Numbered from the stretch's first letter, positions 43,034-51,522 are shown. The stretch is 64,000 nucleotides of DNA from Streptomyces fructofermentans (GCF_014651055.1 NZ_BMWD01000004.1:278001-342000); one strand, 5' to 3'. Numbers and translations: made by a program. The notes: generated from the letters alone by a model not told the origin.

Positions 43034-45116
43034 GGGACGGCACGATGCGCCACCGGCCGGTGGTGTTCGTCGGCGCGAGTCGACCCTCCGCGGCTGCCTC
43101 CGCGAGCTTCTTGGACACCCACGGGCGGGAGAGGTTGTGGCGCTCGCACCAGTCGGACAGATCCTTGGGACCGATGATCATCTGTCCGTTCTGTTCGAAC
43201 TCCGCGAGCGCCTCCGCGAGCAACCGGCGGGCCTCTTCCCCCTTCGGCTTGCGGCCGGTGCCCTCTCCGAAGATCGGGGCATCGTCTCCGTCCTGCGCTG
43301 CGGGGAGTTCGTCCTCGGGGTCGATCTGCTCGTCCTCGGGGTCGAGCGGCTGCCTCTCGTCCACGTCGTCGTCCTCCGGCCCGGTCGTCGCCGGCCCGGA
43401 GGACGGTCCGCTCTGCTGGTCGTCCCCGGCGACCGGCCGGCCGCCGTAGGCGTTGCCCGCGATGGATGCGGCGGCTCCGGCGGTGATCGGGTCGGCAATC
43501 GCGCCGTTGCGCTGTGCCCACGCGGCGACGACTTCCATGAGGGACACCGACCGGTGGGTGAAGGCGCGGGTGCGCCCCGGGGAGGCGTAACGGTCCTCGG
43601 GCACGCCCGTGCTCACGAGGTAGCAGTAACCGGGCTTGCGGTTGCCCCACGCTCCCGGGTGCGCGCCCGCATCGAGCACACGGTCCGGGAGGGAGAACCC
43701 TTCGTCGCGGGGGTCGCAGCCGAGTGCGATCACGGACGGCAGGGCCGCGCGGGTGCTGGTGGACATCTGGTCGTAGGAGGGGCGTTGCAGGGAGACGATC
43801 AGGGAGACCCCCGCGGAGCGGGCCTCTTGCGTGATCCCGGTGAACGCGTCGTCCCCCAGCGCCCGCAGGGTGCTTGCGGCCTCTTCCATCCAGGCCACGA
43901 GGAACGGCATCCCGGGGCAGCCGCACGCGGTGCCGTCCGGCCGGCAGGAGTGCTGGGGGTCGTTCTGCTGCTGTGCTGCCTGCGGGAGCCACTGCCGGTA
44001 GGAGTGCTGTCCGAGCCAGCGCGTGCGGGCGGGGATGACTTCCTGCAAGGCTTCCACCATGACCTCGGTGGGGGTGCCGCCCTCGGCTGCCCAGTCGATG
44101 CCGGGGAGCAGGGGGCGGAAGTCCTGGAACATCTTCGGGTCGGACAGCCACAGCAGCACGTCCGAACGGGAAAGGATCTCCGTCTGGAGATTGAGGGCAG
44201 TGTCGCCCTTGCCGGAGCCGGAGCCGCCCGCGATGAGGACATGGGTGCCGTTGCGGCCCGTCTGCGGGTCGCCGGGCAGCCACAGGTGCATCGGAGCGCC
44301 GTCGTCGTAGCGGCCGATCACGAGCGGCTCCGCGATCGAGCCCCCGAGGTTCGAGGGCCCGTCGTATTCGACGACCTCGGCAAGCATGTCCTCGGGGACG
44401 ATGACCAGGTCCCCGCGGCGGTTGGAGTCCGGGTCGGGCTGGTAGCGCACCGCGGAGACGGGCAGGTCCAGCGCGGACGCGAGCAGCCCGAGCGCCTTCG
44501 TCACGTCGTCGTTGGTCTGCTCCCCCGCAGCGAGCGCAATCGGCGCGGTCACCCGGTTCGGCTCCACCTTCGCCGCGCCGATCTGCGCACGGGCCAGCCC
44601 GATCTTCTCCAACAGGCCCTTGTCACCGCCCTGCCCACTCGCCTCCCCATCCGGGGTGCGCAGGATCAGGCGCACGTTCCACGACAGGGCGACCACCGGC
44701 CCGCCCATCAGGTACAGGTCGTCCAAAGGTCCGGCGAGCGGTCCGGCGAGGCATGCCCCGGTCACCCACGCGGAACCCGCGGCCACGGTGATCGCGGAGT
44801 GCAGCCGGCGCTGAGCGGACGTGTTGCGGCCGACCCACCAGGTGACGCCCGTCAAGGCGACGGAGGCGAGGGTGAGGCCGACTCCGGCCGGAGCGCTCTC
44901 CCCCCACCGCCAGTTGCCGAGCGCGCCCGCGACACCGGCCGCGCCGACTCCCAGCCACGGCGGAAGATGCGGCTTGGCCCGGTTGAGGAGGTACGCGCCG
45001 ATCCCGCCGCCGGAGCCCTGTCCGGGAAGCAGACCCTCGCCGCGGTAGTCGGCGACGATGCCGTCGCCGAGGTAGTCGGTGTGCCGCGCGCGGCCACCGC
45101 TGCTGTTCCTTGCCAT
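43020..45116 (-). CDS. traB: TraB-type FtsK/SpoIIIE DNA translocase
   Basis: A 698-residue conjugative translocase that moves double-stranded DNA between mycelia. Membrane helices lie at about residues 50-140, a FtsK-like ATPase has Walker A GGSGSGKGDTAL (about 295), and the C-terminus is a winged helix (DLSDWCERHNLSRPWVSKKL, about 645-685) that in relatives reads clt DNA. An acidic Pro/Asp linker joins ATPase and winged helix. The ATG at 45116 follows AAGGAGG. The GTGTCA cluster behind the gene is its probable recognition site. Confidence 0.92.
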   Translation of the reverse strand: MARNSSGGRARHTDYLGDGIVADYRGEGLLPGQGSGGGIGAYLLNRAKPHLPPWLGVGAAGVAGALGNWRWGESAPAGVGLTLASVALTGVTWWVGRNTSAQRRLHSAITVAAGSAWVTGACLAGPLAGPLDDLYLMGGPVVALSWNVRLILRTPDGEASGQGGDKGLLEKIGLARAQIGAAKVEPNRVTAPIALAAGEQTNDDVTKALGLLASALDLPVSAVRYQPDPDSNRRGDLVIVPEDMLAEVVEYDGPSNLGGSIAEPLVIGRYDDGAPMHLWLPGDPQTGRNGTHVLIAGGSGSGKGDTALNLQTEILSRSDVLLWLSDPKMFQDFRPLLPGIDWAAEGGTPTEVMVEALQEVIPARTRWLGQHSYRQWLPQAAQQQNDPQHSCRPDGTACGCPGMPFLVAWMEEAASTLRALGDDAFTGITQEARSAGVSLIVSLQRPSYDQMSTSTRAALPSVIALGCDPRDEGFSLPDRVLDAGAHPGAWGNRKPGYCYLVSTGVPEDRYASPGRTRAFTHRSVSLMEVVAAWAQRNGAIADPITAGAAASIAGNAYGGRPVAGDDQQSGPSSGPATTGPEDDDVDERQPLDPEDEQIDPEDELPAAQDGDDAPIFGEGTGRKPKGEEARRLLAEALAEFEQNGQMIIGPKDLSDWCERHNLSRPWVSKKLAEAAAEGRLAPTNTTGRWRIVPSLTAA

Positions 45117-45128
45117 GGTCAACCCTCC

Positions 45129-45713
45129 TTACTGCTGGGACCAGTCGATGACGGGCGCCTGCGGCTTGCGGGCCCGGTGGCGGACGCGGTTGATCTCTTC
45201 CTCGTACTCCTGCTGGAACGTCGCGTACGCCGCAGCCGCGCTCTTGGCCGCGTGGCGCAGGTCGTCGGAGGCGCGGCGCATCTTGCGCGACACCTTCGCC
45301 GCACGCAGGCGGGAGCCGAACGCGCGTCCCTCCGGGTCCGGCACCGCCGCGAGCACCCCGTTCAAAATCTCCGCACCCATGGCCACCTCGATGGACAGAG
45401 TCACGGCAGCCGCGCGCAGGGTGTTGCAGTAGTTGCGAATCAAGGCAGGGGAACTGAAGTCCGGAGCGGGGAGCAGGGTCTCGTGCCCGCGCCGGCTGCC
45501 GGAGCTACGGCCCCGGTTGTTGTTCACGGTGATGTTGACGGGCGGGACGAACGAGCCGCCCACCGCACCGACGAACCCTCCGACCGCAGCCCCCGCGTTG
45601 GTGAACTTGTTGGACTTGGCGCCGGTGTTGGCGTTCACGCGCGGCCGGGCCGCGTGCTGCGCCTGCCGATAGGCCCGGTTGTTGGCCCGGTTCGCGGATC
45701 CGTTGTCTGCCAT
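45129..45713 (-). CDS. Putative conjugal transfer accessory protein (TraA-like)
   Basis: A 194-residue protein. The N-terminus is Asn/Arg-rich (NRANNRAYRQAQHAARPRVN), then a short Gly-rich hydrophobic stretch (AGAAVGGFVGAVGGSFV), and the C-terminal half is helical and possibly coiled (SRKMRRASDDLRHAAKSAAA, then ATFQQEYEEEINRV). It is directly upstream of traB with a 12-bp gap. Function is inferred from position only. Confidence 0.6.
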   Translation of the reverse strand: MADNGSANRANNRAYRQAQHAARPRVNANTGAKSNKFTNAGAAVGGFVGAVGGSFVPPVNITVNNNRGRSSGSRRGHETLLPAPDFSSPALIRNYCNTLRAAAVTLSIEVAMGAEILNGVLAAVPDPEGRAFGSRLRAAKVSRKMRRASDDLRHAAKSAAAAYATFQQEYEEEINRVRHRARKPQAPVIDWSQQ

Positions 45714-45730
45714 GCGGTCATCTCCTTAGG

Positions 45731-46195
45731 TCAGTGGGTGCGGCGGACGATGAACCATGCGGTTTGCGTGCCGAGCAGGATCAGCAGCCACCAGACCTCC
45801 AGCGGACCGGCGAGCGGGCCGGCCGCGACCGCGAGCGCCGTCCATCCCCCGGCGAGAGCGGAGACGGCCGCGAGCGTGATCCGCCACGCGAGCGCCGATC
45901 CGTCGGCGGGGTGGCGGCGCTGGACGAGGGCGAACCAGACGAGGGGCGCGAGCGCGGCCGGGGCGAGCACGAGAGCCGCCCACCACGCGAGCGTGTGGAG
46001 TACGGCGGTGAGCACGAACGCCAGTAACGCCAGCCCGGTGGGGGCGAGTGCACGGCGGTGGTCCCACACGAGCAGCGCGAGCGCGGAGGCCGCGCGCCCG
46101 GTCAGTGAGTGCCGGTGTTCCGGCACGACGACGATGTACGGCTGCCGTCCGCGGCCACGTTGGCGCGGGATACGGACGGTTTTCGGGCTGGCCAT
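45731..46195 (-). CDS. Membrane protein resembling the TraB N-terminal membrane domain
   Basis: A 154-residue protein with about four membrane helices. The stretch ALAVAAGPLAGPLEVWWLLI matches TraB's GACLAGPLAGPLDDLYLMGG in both sequence and position relative to helices, so it looks like a free-standing copy of TraB's membrane part. It could regulate or assemble with TraB. The ATG is at 46195. Confidence 0.65.
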   Translation of the reverse strand: MASPKTVRIPRQRGRGRQPYIVVVPEHRHSLTGRAASALALLVWDHRRALAPTGLALLAFVLTAVLHTLAWWAALVLAPAALAPLVWFALVQRRHPADGSALAWRITLAAVSALAGGWTALAVAAGPLAGPLEVWWLLILLGTQTAWFIVRRTH

Positions 46196-46228
46196 GAAAG
46201 GCCCCTTCCAGGCTGGATGATGGGGTGT

Positions 46229-46611
46229 TCAGGCGGCGCGCTGTTCGTCGTCGGGGTAGGCACAGGGCACGCACACGCCGAGCGAGGTGGGGATGACGTA
46301 TCCGGCATCCCGTCGGCACTGCGGGCAGGTGCGGCGCGCGGTGTTGGCCTTGTCGAGTGCGGCCCGTTTCGCCGGCGTCATCGGGCGAACGGGCTTGGCG
46401 CAGTCGAGGCGGTAGAGGTAGGCGACCAGCGGGCCGCGCCGGTAGCGCGGACGCAAAACCTGCCCGGCGACCGGCTGACCACCCGGACGCAGGCCACGGG
46501 CACGGAGCTGCCGGCGGGTGGCGTAACCGTCAGGGGCGCCCGCCACGGGAAGGTAGGGATCCCGTGGCGGGCGCCGTTGGGGTCAAAGCACTTGGCGTAG
46601 GAGTACGACAT
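46229..46611 (-). pseudogene. RRQRL-motif zinc-binding protein gene with an apparent frameshift
   Basis: The start MSYSYAKCFDPNGARHGIPTFPWR (46611 to about 46540) is in one frame, and the continuation GAPDGYATRRQLRARGLRPGG to CPQCRRDAGYVIPTSLGVCVPC (end 46229) is in another. Relatives in Streptomyces elements are, as I recall, one protein across this point. A missing G in a G-run at 46539-46542 would explain the break. It could be a real mutation, a sequencing error or slippage. The two CxxC pairs suggest zinc binding. Confidence 0.6.
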
Positions 46612-46628
46612 GGGAGCCGTCCTCCCGT

Positions 46629-47498
46629 TCAGCCGGTGAGCGCGGTCGGGAGGTCTGCGAGGTGCGGCTCACGGGCTTTGACCCGTCCGCGCGCGGTGCG
46701 GGCCGTCGACTCCGACGCACCCAGCCCCGCCGCGGCCATCGCCTGCGTCATGCGGGCCGTGCTCGGCTGCGTGAAATCCGTGCCGTACAGGGCGCGCACC
46801 AACTGATCCACGCGGTTCGGGTAGACCACCGGGGCGCACAGGTCGACGGGCGTCGACGCGGCGTCGACGGGGACCGGGGCAGGGGTGACGGGCGTCGACG
46901 CAACCTCCACAGCCACCGGCACGGCCACAGCCGCAGGCACCGGGGCAGCCGGCGGGGCGGTCGGGCGGTCGACGCTCACCATGACGGGCGTCGAGGGTGC
47001 GTCGACGTCCGTCGGCGGCGGGTTGACGCCCGTCGACGCACGGCGGGCAAGGTAGGCGTGCACCTGCCGCATCAACGCACCGAACGCCAGCAGCGCGGCC
47101 ACCGGAGGCACCGCGGCCACCACATAGTTCAGGGCCCCGGCACCCTCACCGACACCCGCCACATTCAACGCGATAGAGGCCCCGTCACCTGCGGTGACCA
47201 GGCCAATCGCCCACCAGTCCACCCTGTGGGCGAGCGAGGCACGCAGGATCAGCAACTCACCGATCACGATGAATAGATCCACCGTGGCCGGCCACGCCCA
47301 CGACCGGGCAACCGCCTCTTGCATGCCGTGACGCGCGGCGACTTCCTGCAAATGCTCGTAGGAGAGCCAGAACGCCACTGCCGTCAGGAGCACCGTGAGC
47401 ACGGCCGCGAGCGCGGTGATCGCGTGGTCCACCGCGGCGGGCGTCGACGCGGTTTCGACGGGCGTCAACGACGCGTCGACGCGGGCCGGAGCACTCAT
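46629..47498 (-). CDS. DUF2637 membrane protein of the AICE
   Basis: A 289-residue protein with about four membrane helices (residues about 28-150: AVLTVLLTAVAFWLSYEHLQ, WAIGLVTAGDGASIALNVAG), as in DUF2637 proteins common in actinomycete elements. A Pro/Val-rich linker with repeated STPV and VD(A/V) units follows, then a basic helical domain (MTQAMAAAGLGASESTARTA) that could bind DNA. Codons in the linker repeat GTCGACG many times. The ATG at 47498 overlaps the upstream gene. Confidence 0.75.
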   Translation of the reverse strand: MSAPARVDASLTPVETASTPAAVDHAITALAAVLTVLLTAVAFWLSYEHLQEVAARHGMQEAVARSWAWPATVDLFIVIGELLILRASLAHRVDWWAIGLVTAGDGASIALNVAGVGEGAGALNYVVAAVPPVAALLAFGALMRQVHAYLARRASTGVNPPPTDVDAPSTPVMVSVDRPTAPPAAPVPAAVAVPVAVEVASTPVTPAPVPVDAASTPVDLCAPVVYPNRVDQLVRALYGTDFTQPSTARMTQAMAAAGLGASESTARTARGRVKAREPHLADLPTALTG

Positions 47499-47824
47499 GC
47501 CGCACCCCCGACCAACACCGGGGTGACGACATCCGTGTAAGCGATCAGGAGCACCGTGGCGCCCGCGTGGTCGACGCTCGCGCTCAGGGTTCCCGTCCGT
47601 CCGTCGTTCTGCTCCCGGTAGGTCACCGCGTCCGGGGCGACCGCCAGGGCTTCCCGCCACAGCTCGAAGCCGGAGAGGCCGTCGTAGAACGACAACTCCA
47701 GCCGCTCCGGGTAGATCGTCGACACGTGCACGGACGGAGCCGGCAGGTGCCCGAAGTCCACCGCCAGCAGACGCAGCGCCCGCAGGGGCACGGCCACCTC
47801 GTCAAACGTCAGGGTCCCGCTCAT
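47495..47824 (-). CDS. Hypothetical AICE protein
   Basis: A 109-residue soluble protein (MSGTLTFDEVAVPLRALRLL...). Beta/alpha pattern, no family recognised. It is the third gene in a chain of four coupled by ATGA overlaps, so it belongs to the same transcription unit as the DUF2637 gene. Confidence 0.65.
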   Translation of the reverse strand: MSGTLTFDEVAVPLRALRLLAVDFGHLPAPSVHVSTIYPERLELSFYDGLSGFELWREALAVAPDAVTYREQNDGRTGTLSASVDHAGATVLLIAYTDVVTPVLVGGAA

Positions 47825-47988
47825 ACGGCAGCCCCCTCGGAGATGATCAGGAAGCTGTCCGTGTCCAGGTCCATGACGACCGTGGCGCTCTCGCCCTGCT
47901 CCCGCAGGGCTGCGGCCCGCTCCTCCGCCGGCCAGGAACCGCGCGGGTGACCGGCGGGGAAGCTGTCGAGGATCTCGCGCTCACTCAT
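47821..47988 (-). CDS. Very small AICE protein (55 residues)
   Basis: A 55-residue frame beginning MSEREILDSFPAGHPRG and ending FLIISEGAAV. It overlaps both neighbours by ATGA, exactly as the other genes of the unit do, which is strong support for a real gene. It is short, acidic and soluble; function unknown. Confidence 0.65.
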   Translation of the reverse strand: MSEREILDSFPAGHPRGSWPAEERAAALREQGESATVVMDLDTDSFLIISEGAAV

Positions 47989-48287
47989 GCCGCCACCGCC
48001 GTACGCACCACGGAGCCGCGCGCCGTGCGGCGCGTCCGCGGCCGACGGGCCACGGCCCGCGCGTCCCTCAGCGGGCTCGTACGCAGCAGCGTCTCCGCGT
48101 ACGCCGCGGCCGGCGGGTCCGACTCCCGCAGCTCCGCGAGCACCTCGCGCGCCACGTCCAGCCGCACCACCCGATCACCCTCGGACTCCATGGCCGGGTC
48201 GGTGAACAGCTCCGGGGCGATACCAAACGCCAGCTCCGCGAACTCCGTCGCGGTAACGGCTTCATGACCAGCAACGATGCACTTCAT
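47985..48287 (-). CDS. Hypothetical AICE protein, first gene of the coupled unit
   Basis: A 100-residue protein starting MKCIVAGHEAVTATEFAELA, with an acidic first half and an Arg-rich tail (RDARAVARRPRTRRTARG) that may bind nucleic acid. The ATG at 48287 has GGAGAG upstream. A terminator-shaped hairpin lies 37 bp before it. Confidence 0.6.
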   Translation of the reverse strand: MKCIVAGHEAVTATEFAELAFGIAPELFTDPAMESEGDRVVRLDVAREVLAELRESDPPAAAYAETLLRTSPLRDARAVARRPRTRRTARGSVVRTAVAA

Positions 48288-48324
48288 GGGTCGTCTCTCC
48301 TCATAGACGGAACGGCCCGAAAAA

Positions 48325-48354
48325 GCGGCCCCGGTGCTCGAACACCGGGGCCGC
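48325..48354 (-). terminator. Attenuator-like hairpin before the coupled operon
   Basis: A perfect 12-bp stem (GCGGCCCCGGTG / CACCGGGGCCGC) with a 6-base loop. On the minus strand it is followed by TTTT. It lies between any upstream promoter and the operon's first start codon. Confidence 0.65.
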
Positions 48355-48922
48355 GCGCCGTTGTGGAACCAGGGAATTCCGGCTCCCCGCGCTCCCGTCC
48401 GTACGTCCTCACGCAGTGAGCGGAACGGACGGACGGGAGAGGCAGCCGGCCGCGGCACAAGGCGCCGCGAAACCAGAAGACGGACCGGAGAGTTTCTCTG
48501 CAGGCGCCGCCGGTCGGTCCATCACGGCGACGCCAAAGCATTCGTTGACGCACAGCACTCCCGAAGATCGAAGGAACAAGAACCAGCACTGCAAGGGGGA
48601 CCCAGTCCCCACACTCCGGCCGTTGCTCGCGGTCGCCGGGCCACCTCGCCAGTACGGGCCGAAACCCTGTTCCACCTGGCCTTTAGCGGGATTGCAGCGT
48701 CCCCGCCCTAAGAGGTACATGTAGTACGTGTTCCTCATCATGCAGAGAGAGGTTCGCCCGGTCAAGCCCTTCGGCTTTTTGAAGTTCGGTGAGCCCCTCG
48801 CCGCGATGTACCTACAGCCTGGCGCCGACACCGACGACGCTCGACTTCGCACCTGTACGACCTGGGTCGTTCTTGGATAGCGTGAAGTCGTACCAAGTCG
48901 TCCCGGCTGGACGGAGGTTGGC
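48355..48922. promoter_or_regulatory. Divergent control region of the AICE
   Basis: No reliable gene is seen. The region holds GGTACAT (48714-48720) and its inverse ATGTACC (48806-48812), the palindrome ACGACC-TG-GGTCGT (48857-48870), a possible -10 (GATAGCGT near 48876) for the DUF5919 gene and two AAGTCGT copies near 48885 and 48895. GGAGG before 48923 is the ribosome-binding site. Confidence 0.45.
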
Positions 48923-49690
48923 ATGGCGAACGAGCGACTACGCGGCGCGATAGTGGACTTGGGCCTGACGCTCGATGAGGTTGCCGAGCGACTCGGGGTC
49001 GCACCCAAGACGGTTGAGCGATGGATCAACGACCCCGAGCGCAAGCCGTACCGTCGCTTTCAGTACGCCACCGCCTCACTGCTGAAGTGTGAAGTGTCGT
49101 ACCTATGGCCCGACGAACGCACCTCGGCTGAAGTCACGGCCTCTGGAAACGCGGAATTAGTCAGGCTCTATCCACACCGGTCCGTCGTGATGCAAACACT
49201 ATGGACGAACCTCTACTCAAAATCGACGCGGCAATTCGATGTGCTGGTGTACTCCGGCTTTTGGCTCACAGAAGACGCGACGTTCCACCGAATCGTGAGA
49301 GAGAAGTCCGCCGAGGGGGTCCCGATTCGCTTCATGCTGGGAGAGCCGACGTCGTCCGCTGTAGCAGTGCGCGGGGAAGACGAAGGAATCGGTGCGACGA
49401 TGGGAGGGAAGATCCGGAACGCACTCATCAACTACGGTCCGCTCTTCCGTCTCCCGGGGGTGGAGTTTCGCCTACATGGCACCACCCTCTATAACTCGAT
49501 CTATCGAGCCGATGACGAGATGCTGGCGAACGGCCATCTCTACGGCGTCGGCGCCTACATGGCCCCTGTACTTCACCTGCGACGCGTCCCCGGCGGAGAA
49601 CTCTTCGACTCCTACGCTGAGAGTGTTGAGAGGGTCTGGGAGTCCGCCCGACCGATCTCCTCGCCGGCCGAATGGGAAGGCACGCACTGA
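48923..49690 (+). CDS. Helix-turn-helix regulator with PLD-like DUF5919 domain
   Basis: A 255-residue protein. Residues about 6-40 form an XRE-type helix-turn-helix (LTLDEVAERLGVAPKTVERW). The remaining 190 residues fit DUF5919: QFDVLVYSGFWLTED, VPIRFMLGEP and FRLHGTTLYNSIYRADDEML, a pattern like phospholipase-D folds with a degenerate HKD motif. It probably senses a ligand and controls the element's divergent promoters. The Nudix gene follows with a one-base TGATG overlap. Confidence 0.78.
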   Translation: MANERLRGAIVDLGLTLDEVAERLGVAPKTVERWINDPERKPYRRFQYATASLLKCEVSYLWPDERTSAEVTASGNAELVRLYPHRSVVMQTLWTNLYSKSTRQFDVLVYSGFWLTEDATFHRIVREKSAEGVPIRFMLGEPTSSAVAVRGEDEGIGATMGGKIRNALINYGPLFRLPGVEFRLHGTTLYNSIYRADDEMLANGHLYGVGAYMAPVLHLRRVPGGELFDSYAESVERVWESARPISSPAEWEGTH

Positions 49691-50163
49691 TGAGCCGCAT
49701 TGACTACTTCCGCGACCCGAACGCTCCGCAAGCCAACTCAGTGGTGCCCTCAGTCACCGCAGTTGTCCAGGACGACTCAGGGCAGCTGCTCCTCATCCAT
49801 AAGACCGACAACGGCCTATGGGCCCTTCCTGGCGGCGGTCACGACATTGGCGAACGTATCGGTGAAACAGTCGTCCGGGAAGTCTTGGAAGAGACAGGAA
49901 TCCAGGTTGAAGTCGACAACATCATCGGCCTTTACACTGACCCTGCTCACGTGTTGGCATACGACGACGGGGAAGTCCGGCAACAGTTTTCTATCTGCTT
50001 CCGGGCTCACCCCACGGGCGGTTCCCTGCGCACAAGCAGTGAATCGAAAGAGGTCCGCTGGGTAAACCCGGCGGACCTAGACGGACTGGATATCCACCCG
50101 TCGATGATGTTGCGCATTCGGCACGGATTGGATGAATCGCGGGGGGAACCCTACATCGGCTAA
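49690..50163 (+). CDS. Nudix hydrolase (Pif-like)
   Basis: A 157-residue Nudix protein. The Nudix box is complete at residues about 48-70: GGGHDIGERIGETVVREVLE then ETGI. In the AICE pSAM2 the immunity factor Pif has a Nudix domain, so a role in transfer exclusion or in hydrolysing a signal nucleotide is reasonable. It is translationally coupled to the DUF5919 regulator and converges on the HD gene with a 4-bp overlap. Confidence 0.87.
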   Translation: MSRIDYFRDPNAPQANSVVPSVTAVVQDDSGQLLLIHKTDNGLWALPGGGHDIGERIGETVVREVLEETGIQVEVDNIIGLYTDPAHVLAYDDGEVRQQFSICFRAHPTGGSLRTSSESKEVRWVNPADLDGLDIHPSMMLRIRHGLDESRGEPYIG

Positions 50164-50720
50164 TCGTCGGCAGAGACCAGCACCAACCGGCTCTCAACAC
50201 GCTCCGACGCTGCGTAGATCTCGGGAGACGCGCGCTGAATGAACCGTCCGACGATCGTGTCGGGACCGTACCGCTTCACGATCTCGTCCAGCCGCGCGGA
50301 CGGCGTGGTCGGTGTCCCGTCGGGCGTTGTCGTCATGTCGCAGTACACCAGGGCGTCGACCAGGTCCGGACGCTCTAGCTCGAACTCCCCCTCAAGTTCC
50401 CGCCTCAGTCCGCGCTCCTCGGCCTCCAACAGCGCGCAAGAGTGGTGAGCGACGAGACGAACCACACGCTCATCCGCTCCTTCCTGATCCCGGAGGAATC
50501 GCGCGCCGTCCAGCGGGTGAAAGCCTGTGGTGGCGATGGCCGGCGAGTACCCGACGTCATGCAGCACGGCCGCGGCTTCAAGCAGCTCCGCATCGGCACC
50601 CAGGATCGGGCGCAACGAGCGAGCACGCTTGGCGACCCCAAGAGAGTGCGCCCACCGACGCGGCAACGGTTCGGACAGCATCGCCTCTGAGAGCGAGTAC
50701 GCCCACTCAGTCAGTCCCAT
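50160..50720 (-). CDS. HD-domain phosphohydrolase
   Basis: A 186-residue protein with HD-superfamily metal ligands: His25 (WAHSLGVA), His54-Asp55 (VLHDVGYSP) and HHSCALLEA further on, then DALVYCDMTT. Such proteins cleave nucleotides or cyclic nucleotides. The ATG is at 50720. It sits 11 bp after the GntR-like gene on the same strand. Confidence 0.83.
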   Translation of the reverse strand: MGLTEWAYSLSEAMLSEPLPRRWAHSLGVAKRARSLRPILGADAELLEAAAVLHDVGYSPAIATTGFHPLDGARFLRDQEGADERVVRLVAHHSCALLEAEERGLRRELEGEFELERPDLVDALVYCDMTTTPDGTPTTPSARLDEIVKRYGPDTIVGRFIQRASPEIYAASERVESRLVLVSADD

Positions 50721-50731
50721 GGTGGCCAAGA

Positions 50732-51169
50732 CTACGGCCGCGCCATGGGCGCTGGGAGGGCGCGCACCGTGCGCCCTCTCCCGTGCACGGTGGCGAGCAA
50801 TCCGTTCCCCTCCATCTGCGCAAGGATGCGACGAACTGCGGTTCGGGATACGCCGAACCGCTCGCACAACTTTGCCTCTGACGGGTACGTGTCGCCTACC
50901 GCAAGCGAGTCCTCCGCGATCACATCGTTCATGCGATCGGCAAGCGATCGGCGGTCACCTGGCCGAGTGCTGCGCCATCCGACGCCAGGTACGGACTCGA
51001 CGATGCCGTCCGCTTCCAGCGTCTTGAGCGCGCGACGCACGGTGTTCCGCGAGACGCTGTGAGAGCGCATGAGGGCCGACTCCGAAGGCAACGGCTCTCC
51101 CTCTCTGATCTTTGCTCGCAGCACAGCCGCGATGACCAGATAGGTCCCGCGCGGACTGGCGTCTGGCAC
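50732..51169 (-). CDS. Regulator with two GntR-type winged helices
   Basis: A 145-residue protein with two successive GntR winged helices and no ligand domain: LPSESALMRSHSVSRNTVRR at about 30-50, and YPSEAKLCERFGVSRTAVRR at about 98-118, each followed by a wing (SVPGVGWRST; TVHGRGRTVRA). In pSAM2 the GntR protein KorSA represses the activator gene pra, so this may be its counterpart. The GTG at 51169 follows GGGGAG; a GTG at 51187 is possible. Confidence 0.75.
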   Translation of the reverse strand: MPDASPRGTYLVIAAVLRAKIREGEPLPSESALMRSHSVSRNTVRRALKTLEADGIVESVPGVGWRSTRPGDRRSLADRMNDVIAEDSLAVGDTYPSEAKLCERFGVSRTAVRRILAQMEGNGLLATVHGRGRTVRALPAPMARP

Positions 51170-51522
51170 CTCGACTCCCCTCACATCGTCTCTCGTTCGT
51201 AGCCAAGGATCCCACGGCGGTGTGACTCCGGGGCAGACACACTTGCCGGGCAATCTGGCACCGGTACGCCTCCGCCCGACGAGTACATGAGCAGTGCTTG
51301 AGTCCCCAACGCAAGCGGGCGCCCATCGTCTCCGCATCAGGTCGACGTGCGATCGAGGCGCCTCATAAGCGTGCTTTCCGCGGCCCAGGCACCCGCCGGT
51401 CAATGACCTGAACCTACAGTCCTAACCTGGGCAGTTGTCGAGTTCTACGATTAGCCCGCACTCAGAGGGTAAGTGGGCTCTCAGTCACCGCTCATCCCGA
51501 TCGCGAACAGCAGAGCTCATCA
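51170..51522. promoter_or_regulatory. 5' region of the GntR gene and 3' region of the ABC cassette
   Basis: No gene is seen. GGTCAATGACC (51398-51408) is a palindrome suited to a GntR-type operator. GTACATG (51283-51289) echoes a motif in the 48714 region. AGCCCGCACT (51453) and AGTGGGCT (51472) may form the terminator of the ABC cassette. Confidence 0.35.

Noticed and set aside
43017..46220. Plus-strand frame of 1067 residues opposite traB
   Set aside because: Antisense shadow; traB and the small transfer genes on the minus strand have motifs and ribosome-binding sites.
48416..48724. 102-residue plus-strand frame in the AICE control region
   Set aside because: No good ribosome-binding site, no family, and it ends within probable operator DNA.
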